Source: Desulfobacterales bacterium (lineage in GTDB: Bacteria > Desulfobacterota > Desulfobacteria > Desulfobacterales > JAHDSC01). Taken from it: a DNA stretch of 48,021 nucleotides. A program made the translations under genes and the position numbers. Shown piece after piece: positions 16,464-24,274 of this stretch (its first letter is position 1; the number at the start of each line of letters is the position of its first letter). Under the pieces are notes generated by a model. The model did no database searches, was not told where the DNA came from, and was given only the letters and a program-made list of their open reading frames with translations. The stretch spans positions 1-48,021 of the forward strand of contig JAFGES010000035.1 of NCBI GenBank assembly GCA_016931455.1, written 5' to 3'.

Positions 16464-16910
16464 TTAAAATGGGAGTTCAACAATTTCAAACCAGTATTTG
16501 CCTAATATTTTGATCGCTTCGGTCAAACTTTCGAATGTAACCGGCTTGACGATAAACCCACTGACGCCCAAATCGTAACTCCGATAAATATCTTCCTCCG
16601 CTTTTGATGTTGTCAGCACGACAATCGGAATTCGTCGTAAGATGGGATCTTCCTTAATTTCTTCAAGCGCTTCGCGCCCATCTTTCTTGGGCATATTAAG
16701 ATCTAATAAAATCAATCCCGGATACAGTGTATTTTTCAACTCACTATATTTACCTCGCCGGTGAAGATAGTCCATCAATTCTTCGCCATCTTCGACAAAA
16801 TGTAGTTCATTCGCTAATCGACTTTCTTCCAATGCATCTTTGACAAGCATTCGGTCTTCGGGATCATCATCGGCATATAAAATTATAATCGGCTTCCTCT
16901 GCTTATTCAT
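16464..16910 (-). CDS. Single-domain response regulator (Rcp1/CheY-like)
   Basis: This 148-residue protein is a receiver domain only. The acidic residues are in ADDDPED (14-16), the phospho-acceptor is Asp70 in LLDLNMPKKDG, and the switch and lysine residues are in VVLTTSKAEED and FIVKPVT. The long loop HRRGKYSELKNTLYPGL before the acceptor strand is typical of Rcp1-type regulators that partner phytochrome-like kinases. There is no output domain, so it probably shuttles phosphate between the upstream PAS kinase and the downstream receiver-kinase. An AAGGAAA site lies before the ATG. Spacing is 20 bp to the upstream kinase stop and 16 bp to the downstream GTG. Confidence 0.94.
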   Translation of the reverse strand: MNKQRKPIIILYADDDPEDRMLVKDALEESRLANELHFVEDGEELMDYLHRRGKYSELKNTLYPGLILLDLNMPKKDGREALEEIKEDPILRRIPIVVLTTSKAEEDIYRSYDLGVSGFIVKPVTFESLTEAIKILGKYWFEIVELPF

Positions 16911-16930
16911 TATATATTTCCTTTGCTTAA

Positions 16931-18136
16931 TTATTTGATTGGTAATGTAACGATAAAGGTCGATCCTTTTCCGGGTATACTTTTTGCGGCAATATCGCCA
17001 TGATGACGTTCAACAATTTTGCGACAGATTGCCAGTCCTATACCGGTACCTTCATATACATCTCGCGCATGCAACCTTTGGAAAACACCAAAAATACGGT
17101 CAGCATATTTTTCATCAAAACCGATTCCATTATCTGCGATCGTAATTTGGCAAACATTACTAGTTGAACTGTTCTCGGATGTTTTCTTTTTAACACTTTT
17201 AAAGATCTGTGCCTGAATTTTAACCACAGGTGTCACATCTTTTCGGCGAAATTTGAGCGCATTGCCGATAAGATTTTGCAGTAACTGCCGCATCTGGGTT
17301 GCATCACCGGTTATAGTCGGCAGTTCATCAAATTCGATGCGTCCCTTGGTCTGCTCGATAAGCAGTTCCAAGTTCAATAAAACCGCTTGCAGAACCTGAT
17401 TAAGATCAACCAGCTTAAAGGGCTTAGCCATGGTCGTCACCCGAGAAAATGTCAGCAAATCGTTAATCAGAACCTGCATGCGTTTGGCTGCATTTTGCAT
17501 CCGTGCAAGATAATCACGTCCCTGATCGTTAATGCTGTCGCCGCATATTGCTCTCAGACGTTCACCAAATGCCTGAATTTTGCGTAAGGGTTCCTGCAAA
17601 TCATGGGAAGACACATAAGCGAATTGTTCTAGTTCGGAATTCGACCGGGCAAGTTCAATTGCCTGTTTTTTTAACGCTTCCTCAGCTTCTTTTCGAGCGG
17701 TAATGTCGGTAACGACTGCAAAACTTCCCTTGAAATTGCCATCTGAACCAAAAATAGTTTTTGGAGACATAATTGTGGTAATTAATTGACCATCTTTAAG
17801 CATCCATTTTATTTCATAAGGTTCATAAATACCTTGCTGTCTTTTTGCAATTTGGGCTTCAAAAACGTCTCTGTTCTCCTCATTGAGAAAATCGGTCATA
17901 AAATGCCCGATGAGCTCTTCTTTAGGACGTCCCCACATTTGACAGAGTCTTTCATTGACAAAAACAATTGATCCGTCTTTGTCTCGGACGATCAAACCGT
18001 CCGTCATGGTCTCCACCAACATGTTGTAAAGCTGTTCACTCTCCCATAAATTTTCTTCTAAGTCGTCTCCGTCATTTTTTGAGGATGACCATTCGCTATT
18101 TGCCCTGGGTTGATTGAAACTCTCTATATTGTTCAT
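16931..18136 (-). CDS. PAS-domain sensor histidine kinase (Cph1-like transmitter)
   Basis: This 401-residue soluble kinase has one PAS domain with a PAC tail (about residues 33-155, with VRDKDGSIVFVNERLCQMWGRP and KGSFAVVTDITARKEAEE). A HisKA helix follows with phospho-His at about 178 in SSHDLQEPLRKIQAF, then HATPase_c with the N-box RQLLQNLIGNALKF and G-boxes ADNGIGFD and GTGIGLAICRKI. The SSHDLQEPLRKI form is characteristic of phytochrome-type kinases working with Rcp1-like regulators, and such a regulator is the next gene. An AAGGAAAG site precedes the ATG. It is the first gene of the three-gene phosphorelay. The PAS ligand is unknown, and no bilin-binding GAF domain is present, so light sensing is not indicated. 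Confidence 0.94.
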   Translation of the reverse strand: MNNIESFNQPRANSEWSSSKNDGDDLEENLWESEQLYNMLVETMTDGLIVRDKDGSIVFVNERLCQMWGRPKEELIGHFMTDFLNEENRDVFEAQIAKRQQGIYEPYEIKWMLKDGQLITTIMSPKTIFGSDGNFKGSFAVVTDITARKEAEEALKKQAIELARSNSELEQFAYVSSHDLQEPLRKIQAFGERLRAICGDSINDQGRDYLARMQNAAKRMQVLINDLLTFSRVTTMAKPFKLVDLNQVLQAVLLNLELLIEQTKGRIEFDELPTITGDATQMRQLLQNLIGNALKFRRKDVTPVVKIQAQIFKSVKKKTSENSSTSNVCQITIADNGIGFDEKYADRIFGVFQRLHARDVYEGTGIGLAICRKIVERHHGDIAAKSIPGKGSTFIVTLPIK

Positions 18137-18387
18137 CTCTTTCCTTAATTTATATTTTAACCAATTGGATCTATTAATTAAATTTTATAACTTATAATAA
18201 ACTCATCCAAAAATCAATTCCGTTTTTAATTTTTTTCAATATTCTCAATTGCATTGATACTTCCTGCTCAGTCTGATAAATATCAAAAGTTAGATTTATG
18301 GTTGACCTTTGCCCCTTTTCTTAGGAAAGTCAAAATCAAACGGCTAATCAAAGGGGGCATTTTATATTGATTGAGGAATAAATTTCG

Positions 18388-18654
18388 ATGAATCTTTTTA
18401 CAGTCGCATTCACGGTTCTCATTTTAAATCTTCCATTTGGTTTTTGGCGTGCAGGGGTCAAAAAGTTCGAACTACCCTGGTTTCTTGCAGTTCATCTACC
18501 GGTTCCTTTGGTTATTGCTTTACGGTTTATTTCGGGAATCGGATGGCAAATCATGACTTTTCCGGTTCTGGTCGGTGCATTTTTTTTGGGACAATTTTTA
18601 GGGGGTAAACTGCGTTTATGGTGGGAGGTAAACAACCTAACAAGGAGGAAGTAA
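18388..18654 (+). CDS. Small integral membrane protein, function unknown
   Basis: This 88-residue hydrophobic protein has three probable membrane segments: residues about 3-20 (VAFTVLILNLPFGFW), 30-50 (PWFLAVHLPVPLVIALRF) and 52-72 (GWQIMTFPVLVGAFFLGQFL). It ends in a short basic cytoplasmic tail. A GAGG site precedes the ATG. The stop codon directly abuts the start codon of the following ornithine cyclodeaminase-family gene, so the two are almost certainly co-transcribed and translationally coupled. I do not recognise a family with known function. A possible link to transport or localisation of the neighbour's substrate is speculation. Confidence 0.75.
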   Translation: MNLFTVAFTVLILNLPFGFWRAGVKKFELPWFLAVHLPVPLVIALRFISGIGWQIMTFPVLVGAFFLGQFLGGKLRLWWEVNNLTRRK

Positions 18655-19614
18655 ATGGCTCTTTTCCTAAGGGAGGAAGAAGTAAAACAAATCATTACTA
18701 TGCAAATGACAGTCGACGCCGTTGAAGATGTCATGAAGGAATATGCGATCGGTCAAGCCTTTAACATACCTCGAGAACGCACCCGTATTCAGAAAGGTGC
18801 TTTACACATCCTTCAGGGAGCGGTTGAAAGTCATGGCGTATTCGGCTACAAAGCCTATACTTCGACGAAAGAAGGAAACCGTTTCCTTGTTTATCTCTAT
18901 AACTGCGTTCGCGGTAATCTTGAGGCAATTGTTGAGGCGGATTATATGGGCATGTTGCGCACGGGCGCTACCAACGGTGTAGCGGCAAACTGGATGAGTC
19001 GCAAGAATGCGCAGGTAGTCGGCATGTTCGGAGCGGGCCGGCAGGCCGATGGACAATTGGAAGCGCTTTGTTGTGTACGCAAAATTAAAAAAGCCAAAAT
19101 TATAGACCTTAAAATAGACAGACTCAAAGAATTCTGCAAAAAGAATGAAGAAAAACTCGGCATAGAAGTCATTCCCTGCCTAGAGCCTGAAGCAGTTGTT
19201 AGAGGCAGTGATATCATCACCACGATCACGACTTCATCGAAGCCTCTATTTTCGCATGAATGGGTTGAAGGCGGCATTCATATCAACGCTGCCGGCAGTA
19301 ATGCTTTAATTCGAACGGAGTTGGAGGAAAAAACAATTCGTAATGCTGATATCGTGGCCGTAGACGCCAAAGATGTAGCTGTTAAAGAGTGCGGTGATCT
19401 CCTACCCCTTCTTGAAAAAGGACGCATTCACTGGAATCAGATTAAGGAACTGGGTGAAATTATAGTCGGAAAGACTCTCGGTCGGGAAAACGATAGGCAG
19501 GTGACCCTATTCGAGTCTCATGGAATGGGTATTCAGGATCTAATCATTGCAGCCAGGGTTGTTGCTGCAGCGAAAGAAAAAGGCCTCGGCACTGAAATCG
19601 CGATAGGCATTTAA
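18655..19614 (+). CDS. Ornithine cyclodeaminase / mu-crystallin family oxidoreductase
   Basis: This 319-residue NAD(P)-binding protein has the family layout: an N-terminal substrate and dimer domain with the Lys-containing segment GVFGYKAYTSTKEGNRF, then a Rossmann domain starting VVGMFGAGRQADGQLEAL, and the C-terminal GIQDLIIAARVVAAAKEKGLG. Family members include ornithine cyclodeaminase, alanine dehydrogenase, ketimine reductases and imine-forming enzymes; the exact substrate cannot be read here. An AGGAGGAAG site overlaps the end of the upstream membrane-protein gene, and the start codon follows that stop without a gap. The downstream gene is convergent. An ornithine- or proline-related role is possible but unsupported by neighbours. 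Confidence 0.9.
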   Translation: MALFLREEEVKQIITMQMTVDAVEDVMKEYAIGQAFNIPRERTRIQKGALHILQGAVESHGVFGYKAYTSTKEGNRFLVYLYNCVRGNLEAIVEADYMGMLRTGATNGVAANWMSRKNAQVVGMFGAGRQADGQLEALCCVRKIKKAKIIDLKIDRLKEFCKKNEEKLGIEVIPCLEPEAVVRGSDIITTITTSSKPLFSHEWVEGGIHINAAGSNALIRTELEEKTIRNADIVAVDAKDVAVKECGDLLPLLEKGRIHWNQIKELGEIIVGKTLGRENDRQVTLFESHGMGIQDLIIAARVVAAAKEKGLGTEIAIGI

Positions 19615-19636
19615 CGGGTAGTTTCGTCACTGCGTT

Positions 19637-20560
19637 TTAATATTGCGATGATCGACTGCCCTTTGTTTCCAGATAAGTCCGTATTCCATTTAAACTATTA
19701 CAAAAAAAATATTTTCCGCGGACTTGAATATCTTTCGGGAGATCATGAAAATAAGTCAACGACGGATCATTTCTCAGCAAGTCGTTGAAAACGATTTCTT
19801 CAAAAGGTTCGCTTCCCCTTCGATAATGTTTCTCGATTGTATTCAGCCAAATATCCAACTGTTTCAAAGCAGTGCTGAATACATTCTTTGGATCTCGACG
19901 ATAACCGTAGTGGCCGAAACATAAGTGCGAAACACTCAGGGCGGCAATTTTCTCCAAGGAATTTCGAAACTGTTCATAAATAAATACAGGCGGAGTCGCG
20001 GGTCGAAGATACAAGCCTTTTTCTAAAGGGTAACTGACGCCGGCAACTTCTCCGGCAAATAAAATGTTGCCGATCTGATAACAAAGGTGATGCACTGCAT
20101 GACCGGGCGTCTGAAACGCCTGAATGGAAATTCCTCCAGCTTCGACGCGATCCTGATAACTGATATGGTCTTTCGGAATCGGGGCAATTTCACCATACAC
20201 TTCCGCAACATGACCCAATACCTTTTTTGATCCGCTCCATAATTTTTCCGGATCAATCATATGGCAAATACCTTGAGGATGGCAAATAACCTGCGCCTCG
20301 GGGTAGTATTGAAGTAAAAGCCCCGCACCGCCGGCATGATCGATATGAATATGAGTTAAAAGGATGTAATCTATTTTTTTCACCCCTGCCTTTTGGATTG
20401 CGTTTATCAAAACGGGGATGGTTGATCGGGGGCCGGGATCTACCAAAATCGTTAAATCATTCTGCGTAAATATCCAACTGCTGATAAAATTTCGAAAGCC
20501 CTCTAAAGGTTGATCTAAATCTACCAAGTAGAGATTTTCCAGAGACTGATGAATTTTCAT
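19637..20560 (-). CDS. MBL-fold metallo-hydrolase
   Basis: This 307-residue protein carries the metallo-beta-lactamase metal site H70-x-H72-x-D74-H75 in LTHIHIDHAGG. A later His lies in AFQTPGHAVHHLCY, an Asp-equivalent region in GNILFAGEVAGVSY, and a final His in HLCFGHYGYRRD. This is the glyoxalase-II-like branch that hydrolyses thioesters, lactones or phosphodiesters using two zinc or iron ions. There is no signal peptide. The C-terminal region of about 60 residues is helical and not part of the core fold. The start codon has only a weak ribosome-binding site. Convergent with the ornithine cyclodeaminase-family gene, it gives no operon clue to its substrate. Confidence 0.88.
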   Translation of the reverse strand: MKIHQSLENLYLVDLDQPLEGFRNFISSWIFTQNDLTILVDPGPRSTIPVLINAIQKAGVKKIDYILLTHIHIDHAGGAGLLLQYYPEAQVICHPQGICHMIDPEKLWSGSKKVLGHVAEVYGEIAPIPKDHISYQDRVEAGGISIQAFQTPGHAVHHLCYQIGNILFAGEVAGVSYPLEKGLYLRPATPPVFIYEQFRNSLEKIAALSVSHLCFGHYGYRRDPKNVFSTALKQLDIWLNTIEKHYRRGSEPFEEIVFNDLLRNDPSLTYFHDLPKDIQVRGKYFFCNSLNGIRTYLETKGSRSSQY

Positions 20561-20883
20561 TATCTTACACTTATCATTGTATATGCTGAATGCTCAAAGC
20601 ATCGGACGATCCATAACGGGTGGTCAAAAGGTTCACCCCGTCACAATAATGCAATAAGCCTCTAACTCCATGGGGATATTATGTCAAGGAACATATAAGG
20701 TAAAGCTTTCAAACTTCCATCATATTTATCAAACTAATATCTTATGTCGATAATACATTCGATAAAGTTAATTGTGAAAAGAGTGATTTAATTCTAGCTT
20801 ACAACCACAAAATACTAAAGAAGAGTTCTCAAGCGGAGGCTTGAAGGATTTTGTGGTTACTAACGATATGGAAAGGACCCTAC
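20561..20883. other. Intergenic region before the GC-rich LOG-family gene
   Basis: No gene is seen. The first 240 bases resemble the AT-rich host DNA. The last part contains a nested inverted repeat (20804-20857, listed separately) and the GGAAAGGA ribosome-binding site of the next gene. The composition changes abruptly to GC-rich at the start codon at 20884, marking a likely acquisition boundary. Confidence 0.5.
20804..20857. repeat. Nested inverted repeat upstream of the LOG-family gene
   Basis: The outer arms ACCACAAAAT (20804-20813) and ATTTTGTGGT (20848-20857) are perfect complements. They enclose a smaller stem TCAAGC-GGAG-GCTTGA (20829-20844). The element sits at the AT-rich/GC-rich boundary, 27 bp before the start codon. 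It could regulate translation or mark an insertion junction. It lacks the terminal RYYYAAC/GTTRRRY boxes expected of an integron attC site. Confidence 0.5.
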
Positions 20884-22869
20884 ATGACCGGTAAAGAACT
20901 GGAAAGCTCCCTGTTTCGAGGACTGCTTCAATCCGATGACGGCATTATCACCGATGTGATCAACTCCAATTCCAGAAGCATCACCTTTCAGACCGCCTTC
21001 CGGCTGACGGAACCGCTGATCGAAAGGCTCCGGCATCAGCCGGAAAACCTGATCTTCAGCGAGCGGTCCCGGATCGCCCGGCTCGGCGTCCAGATTGACT
21101 GCCGGTCGCCGCATCCCGACTGTCTGAAAGACGAGATGGCATCGCTGACGCTCACCGCCTCATCGGTCATTCCGGGGTACCCGGGACTGAATGAACTCAG
21201 GGAGTTTTTCACGCCGGGCCTTGCCGTGGGGCGTCTGGTGTTCTGCGATCCTGATGCGCTGCTGACCTCGGATGAAGTGCTCGATGCCATCAACCGGTCC
21301 GAACTCAAGCTTCCGGCCTCGACCACCATATCCAGCGACGGCAGCATTCTGATCGCCCCGCACCCGGCGGTGTGCCGGCTGCGTGAAACCCTGAGCCGGG
21401 AGATTCTCGAATGGATTCTGTTCAGGGAAAACGGCCGCGAAATCCTCAACCGGTTCCAGACCCGGGAGACCGTATCCGCCGTCACCATTCCCCCCGGTCA
21501 GGGGGTGATTACCACCTGTTCGATGTATCTGAACGACCATTACGTGGTACTTCAAAGCGGGTTTGAATTCGGGGAGCATCTGTCGGCCACCATCTTGGAC
21601 CCCATCAAAACCCGCGGCATCCGTATTTATCTGGAAATCGTGAACAGCAGCCGGCATCCGATTGTAAACCCCTTGATTTTCGCAAGGATATACCGGGCCA
21701 CGCGACCCGGCCCGTTAAGGCATCCGACAGCCGGTCAGCCCCCGGGCATTCGCTATTCCTATGAAGAAATGCGGTGGCTGGAAAACCGGATGGAAAATAA
21801 CGGCTCTTCCACCTGCCATTATCTGAGAAAACCGGCTGCCGTTATCCATGATGAACCCCGGGCACTGGCCGGCGCCCGGTTATTTGAAAACGGACCGGAG
21901 AACCCGTGCAGGGTCACCGAGCCGGTCTGCGCGGTCGAACGTCGCAGGTTCACCCGGAAAAGCGACTGCCCGCACATCTATGCCACCTCAAAAATTTCCG
22001 GAGCGATCGAAAACCAACCGGCCACGCTGGCGCTCAAGTATTTTCCCAATCTGATCGAACACCGGGACATCATCAACCTGGCGAGCAACGGCAAAAGCCT
22101 GATCGACTCATTTTATTTTTTCGAGCCGTCCTGCGAGCACGGTCAGTTCCTGTCCCAAAACGATCACAGCCGCCTGCAGGATTACCATGATTTCGGCGTT
22201 GACGTTTACTGGGTCTCCCGGCTCAACAACCGGCTGATGGTTCACACCATGCGCGACGGCAAAGGCTATTTTGTGGTGCCGGAACGGTTGGCCGAGTTTC
22301 AAAAATCCATGCTGTTCGCCTTTTACGGCTCGAACAAACCCTTGTCGGAAACCGGGGTGACATGTGTCGACAACCTCATACGGGCGCTGATCGGTTTCTG
22401 GGGGAAAAATATCGGCATTGTCACCGGCGGGGGAAGCGGGGTCATGGAGCATGCCAACACCCTGGCGCGAAAGCACGGCATCCTTTCCGGGGCCAACTAC
22501 CTGGACATCACGGATCAGCCCATGACCACCGACGTTGACTTTTGTCAGGTGTTTCAGGCCACCTGCCGCCACAGCCGGCAGAAGTGGTTTGAAGTGGCCT
22601 CGTTTCCGATCTTCAACATCGGGGGTCTGGGCTCTCTGGAGGAGCTGGGCATAACGCTTTGCAACATGAAACTGTCAATCATGGACCCGGTGCCGCTGAT
22701 CCTGTTTGATACCGAAGGAAACGGAAGTTTCTGGCAGGGAATAAAAAACCAGATCAATGAAATGATCCGCCGAAACCGTGCGCCGGAGTGGGTCCGGGAC
22801 AATCTGGTGATCACCGATGATCCGGATGTGGTTATCCACGCCTATCGGAGCAGGCTTCAGCTGTTTTGA
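20884..22869 (+). CDS. LOG-family Rossmann-fold protein with long N-terminal region
   Basis: The protein is 661 residues from the ATG at 20884, chosen for its GGAAAGGA site; an in-frame TTG 33 bp earlier has none. About 450 N-terminal residues belong to no family I recognise. The C-terminal 220 residues are a LOG/lysine-decarboxylase-like Rossmann domain with GIVTGGGSGVMEHAN and the second signature FNIGGLGSLEELGI. Such domains, as in LonelyGuy or PpnN, cleave the N-glycosidic bond of nucleoside monophosphates; the catalytic glutamate of GGxGTxxE is retained as GLGSLEE. The gene is much richer in GC than its neighbours (44 of 60 at 21061-21120). It is followed by a palindrome and an integron-integrase relic, so horizontal acquisition is likely. 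The N-terminal half could be a regulatory or substrate-delivery module, as in nucleosidases of the PpnN type, but this is a guess. Confidence 0.8.
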   Translation: MTGKELESSLFRGLLQSDDGIITDVINSNSRSITFQTAFRLTEPLIERLRHQPENLIFSERSRIARLGVQIDCRSPHPDCLKDEMASLTLTASSVIPGYPGLNELREFFTPGLAVGRLVFCDPDALLTSDEVLDAINRSELKLPASTTISSDGSILIAPHPAVCRLRETLSREILEWILFRENGREILNRFQTRETVSAVTIPPGQGVITTCSMYLNDHYVVLQSGFEFGEHLSATILDPIKTRGIRIYLEIVNSSRHPIVNPLIFARIYRATRPGPLRHPTAGQPPGIRYSYEEMRWLENRMENNGSSTCHYLRKPAAVIHDEPRALAGARLFENGPENPCRVTEPVCAVERRRFTRKSDCPHIYATSKISGAIENQPATLALKYFPNLIEHRDIINLASNGKSLIDSFYFFEPSCEHGQFLSQNDHSRLQDYHDFGVDVYWVSRLNNRLMVHTMRDGKGYFVVPERLAEFQKSMLFAFYGSNKPLSETGVTCVDNLIRALIGFWGKNIGIVTGGGSGVMEHANTLARKHGILSGANYLDITDQPMTTDVDFCQVFQATCRHSRQKWFEVASFPIFNIGGLGSLEELGITLCNMKLSIMDPVPLILFDTEGNGSFWQGIKNQINEMIRRNRAPEWVRDNLVITDDPDVVIHAYRSRLQLF

Positions 22870-22874
22870 CGAGA

Positions 22875-22910
22875 AGTGGCGGAAATGGGGAGCTCCCCAT
22901 TTCCGCCACT
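22875..22910. repeat. Perfect 36-bp palindrome
   Basis: The left arm AGTGGCGGAAATGGGGAG (22875-22892) is followed with no spacer by its exact reverse complement (22893-22910). It begins 5 bp after the LOG-family stop codon. The right arm coincides with the first codons of the integrase relic (His-Phe-Arg-His-Ser), so the left arm looks like an inverted copy of integrase sequence. It could act as a hairpin terminator, but no T-tract follows. Confidence 0.9.
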
Positions 22911-23059
22911 CCTATGCCACACACCTGCTGTAGGCCAATTATGATATCCGCACGATTCAGGAACTTCGGTGGCATAGTGATTTAAAAACCACCATGATCT
23001 ATACGCATTGCATACAGAGCCGGACGATAAAGGATGCAGGGAGCCCGCTTGATCTGTAA
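22898..23059 (+). pseudogene. Integron-integrase (IntI-like) C-terminal relic
   Basis: Translation gives 53 codons closely resembling the end of integron integrases: FRHSYATHLL, then an in-frame TAG (22931-22933) where Glu or Gln is normal, then [25 protein letters not shown] and a terminal GSPLDL. The tyrosine-recombinase box-II Arg and His (RHSYATH), the second His (RWHSD) and the catalytic Tyr (MIYTH) are all present, so decay is recent enough to be recognisable. All sequence upstream of RHS, about 80 percent of the gene, is missing. It cannot encode an active enzyme. It lies on the same strand as, and directly after, the GC-rich LOG-family gene, and supports past mobile-element activity here. 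Confidence 0.85.
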
Positions 23060-23085
23060 TCCGCTTAAAATTTATGATAGAGTAT

Positions 23086-24003
23086 TTATTGCACCATTTT
23101 TAGGTGCTTGGCCTGTTCGAAAAGTTGGCGGGCCAGTCGCACAGTAGCCCGGTCAACCATACGACCTTCGACAGCTACCGCTCCCCTACCCTCGGCTTCA
23201 GCTTTTTCATGCGCTTTCAGAACTTTGATCGCCCGATCGATATCCTCCTGTGACGGCGAAAACACCTGATTAATAATTTCGATTTGATCGGGATGAATAG
23301 CCCATTTTCCATCACACCCCAGGGCGCAGGCCATCACCGCAGCGCGCTCAAGGCCGACAGGATCTTTGAAATTGCCATACGGCGCATCAATGGCCATCAA
23401 GCCATGTGCTTTGGCCGCCATGACCATTCGGCTTATGGCGAAGTGCCAACGATGTCCGGGATACAATGCTTCTTCTTTTTCTCCATGTCCGGAAATCGAG
23501 ACCAGCCGGGCACCAATGGAAGCCGAATAGTCGGCGATCCCAAACACAAGGGTCTTGGTGCGATCACTTGCCGCAGCAATTTCAGTGGCTCGCTCCAATC
23601 CTACGGCGGTTTCGATAGAGGCTTCGATGCCGATTGGATTGGAAAATCCTTTGTTCAGCTCAATGCCGTCCAACATGCGACTGACAAAATCCACATCACC
23701 GGCATTATTGACTTTGGGAATAACGATAGCGTCTATCATATGACCGGCAGCCTCGGCAACTTCCAAAAGGTCTCTGTAGGCAAAAGGAGTGTCTAAGCCA
23801 TTGATGCGAATGGTTAAAGTTTTTTCTTGCCAATCCAGAGAAAGAAGCGAACGGATGACTAGTTCGCGGGCTTTTTCTTTAGCATCTATGGGTACACTGT
23901 CTTCCAGATCAAGCATCACGACATCTACCTGGCTCTGGCAAACCTTGTGGTGCATTTTCTCCACATGCCCCGGAACGGATAGAATAGATCTTCTGGGTTT
24001 CAT
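23086..24003 (-). CDS. CoA-ester lyase (CitE/malyl-CoA lyase-like)
   Basis: This 305-residue protein of the HpcH/HpaI-CitE aldolase family cleaves or forms the C-C bond of beta-hydroxyacyl-CoA such as malyl-, citramalyl- or citryl-CoA, using Mg2+. It opens with the typical MKPRRSILSVPGHVEKM. It continues with VDVVMLDLEDSVPIDAKEKAR (strand with conserved Asp and Glu), the Arg segment LTIRINGLDTPF, the metal-Glu strand GIEASIETAVGLERA, and FGIADYSASIGA with the metal Asp. The length fits stand-alone lyases. There are no citrate-lyase CitD or CitF genes nearby, so a malyl- or citramalyl-CoA lyase role is more likely than citrate lyase. A strong GGAGGAG site precedes the ATG. The gene is divergent from metF. 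Confidence 0.9.
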   Translation of the reverse strand: MKPRRSILSVPGHVEKMHHKVCQSQVDVVMLDLEDSVPIDAKEKARELVIRSLLSLDWQEKTLTIRINGLDTPFAYRDLLEVAEAAGHMIDAIVIPKVNNAGDVDFVSRMLDGIELNKGFSNPIGIEASIETAVGLERATEIAAASDRTKTLVFGIADYSASIGARLVSISGHGEKEEALYPGHRWHFAISRMVMAAKAHGLMAIDAPYGNFKDPVGLERAAVMACALGCDGKWAIHPDQIEIINQVFSPSQEDIDRAIKVLKAHEKAEAEGRGAVAVEGRMVDRATVRLARQLFEQAKHLKMVQ

Positions 24004-24184
24004 TGACTGTATCTCCTCCGTAAAGTATGTATGACCGGTTATTGATGTAAAACATACAATAAATCCAAAACGCTCTTAATCGAAAAACTATAAAAAGAAT
24101 CACCATATCTGTCAAGCAAGAATATACTTCAAGATACGGTGACACCCATGTTATCCGAATGCGATTAAAAGTGTTAACTCGGAC

Positions 24185-24213
24185 TTGATATTTATTTTGT
24201 TTTATCGTAATTT
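24185..24213 (+). promoter_or_regulatory. Possible sigma-70 promoter of metF
   Basis: TTGATA (24185-24190) and TAATTT (24208-24213) are separated by 17 bp and lie about 60 bp before the metF start. Both hexamers are imperfect and the region is AT-rich, so confidence is low. Confidence 0.3.
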
Positions 24214-24274
24214 TAATCAAATAAAATGGGGTTGATCTGAACATAAATCGTAAAAGAAAACGAATTGAAATTTT

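Noticed and set aside
15014-18136. Light-sensing phytochrome system
   Set aside because: The kinase and regulator resemble the Cph1-Rcp1 transmitter and receiver, but no bilin-binding GAF/PHY domain is encoded, so only a PAS-based phosphorelay is supported.
18299-18312. Sigma-54-like TGG...GC before the membrane protein gene at 18388
   Set aside because: GG and GC are only 9 nt apart, whereas sigma-54 needs 10, so it was not called.
20804-20857. Integron attC site
   Set aside because: The outer arms lack the RYYYAAC and GTTRRRY boxes, and the gene orientation relative to the integrase relic is not that of a cassette array.
21036-21657. Long minus-strand reading frames inside the LOG-family gene
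   Set aside because: They mirror the GC-rich coding strand, have no ribosome-binding site and show no recognisable domain; antisense shadows.
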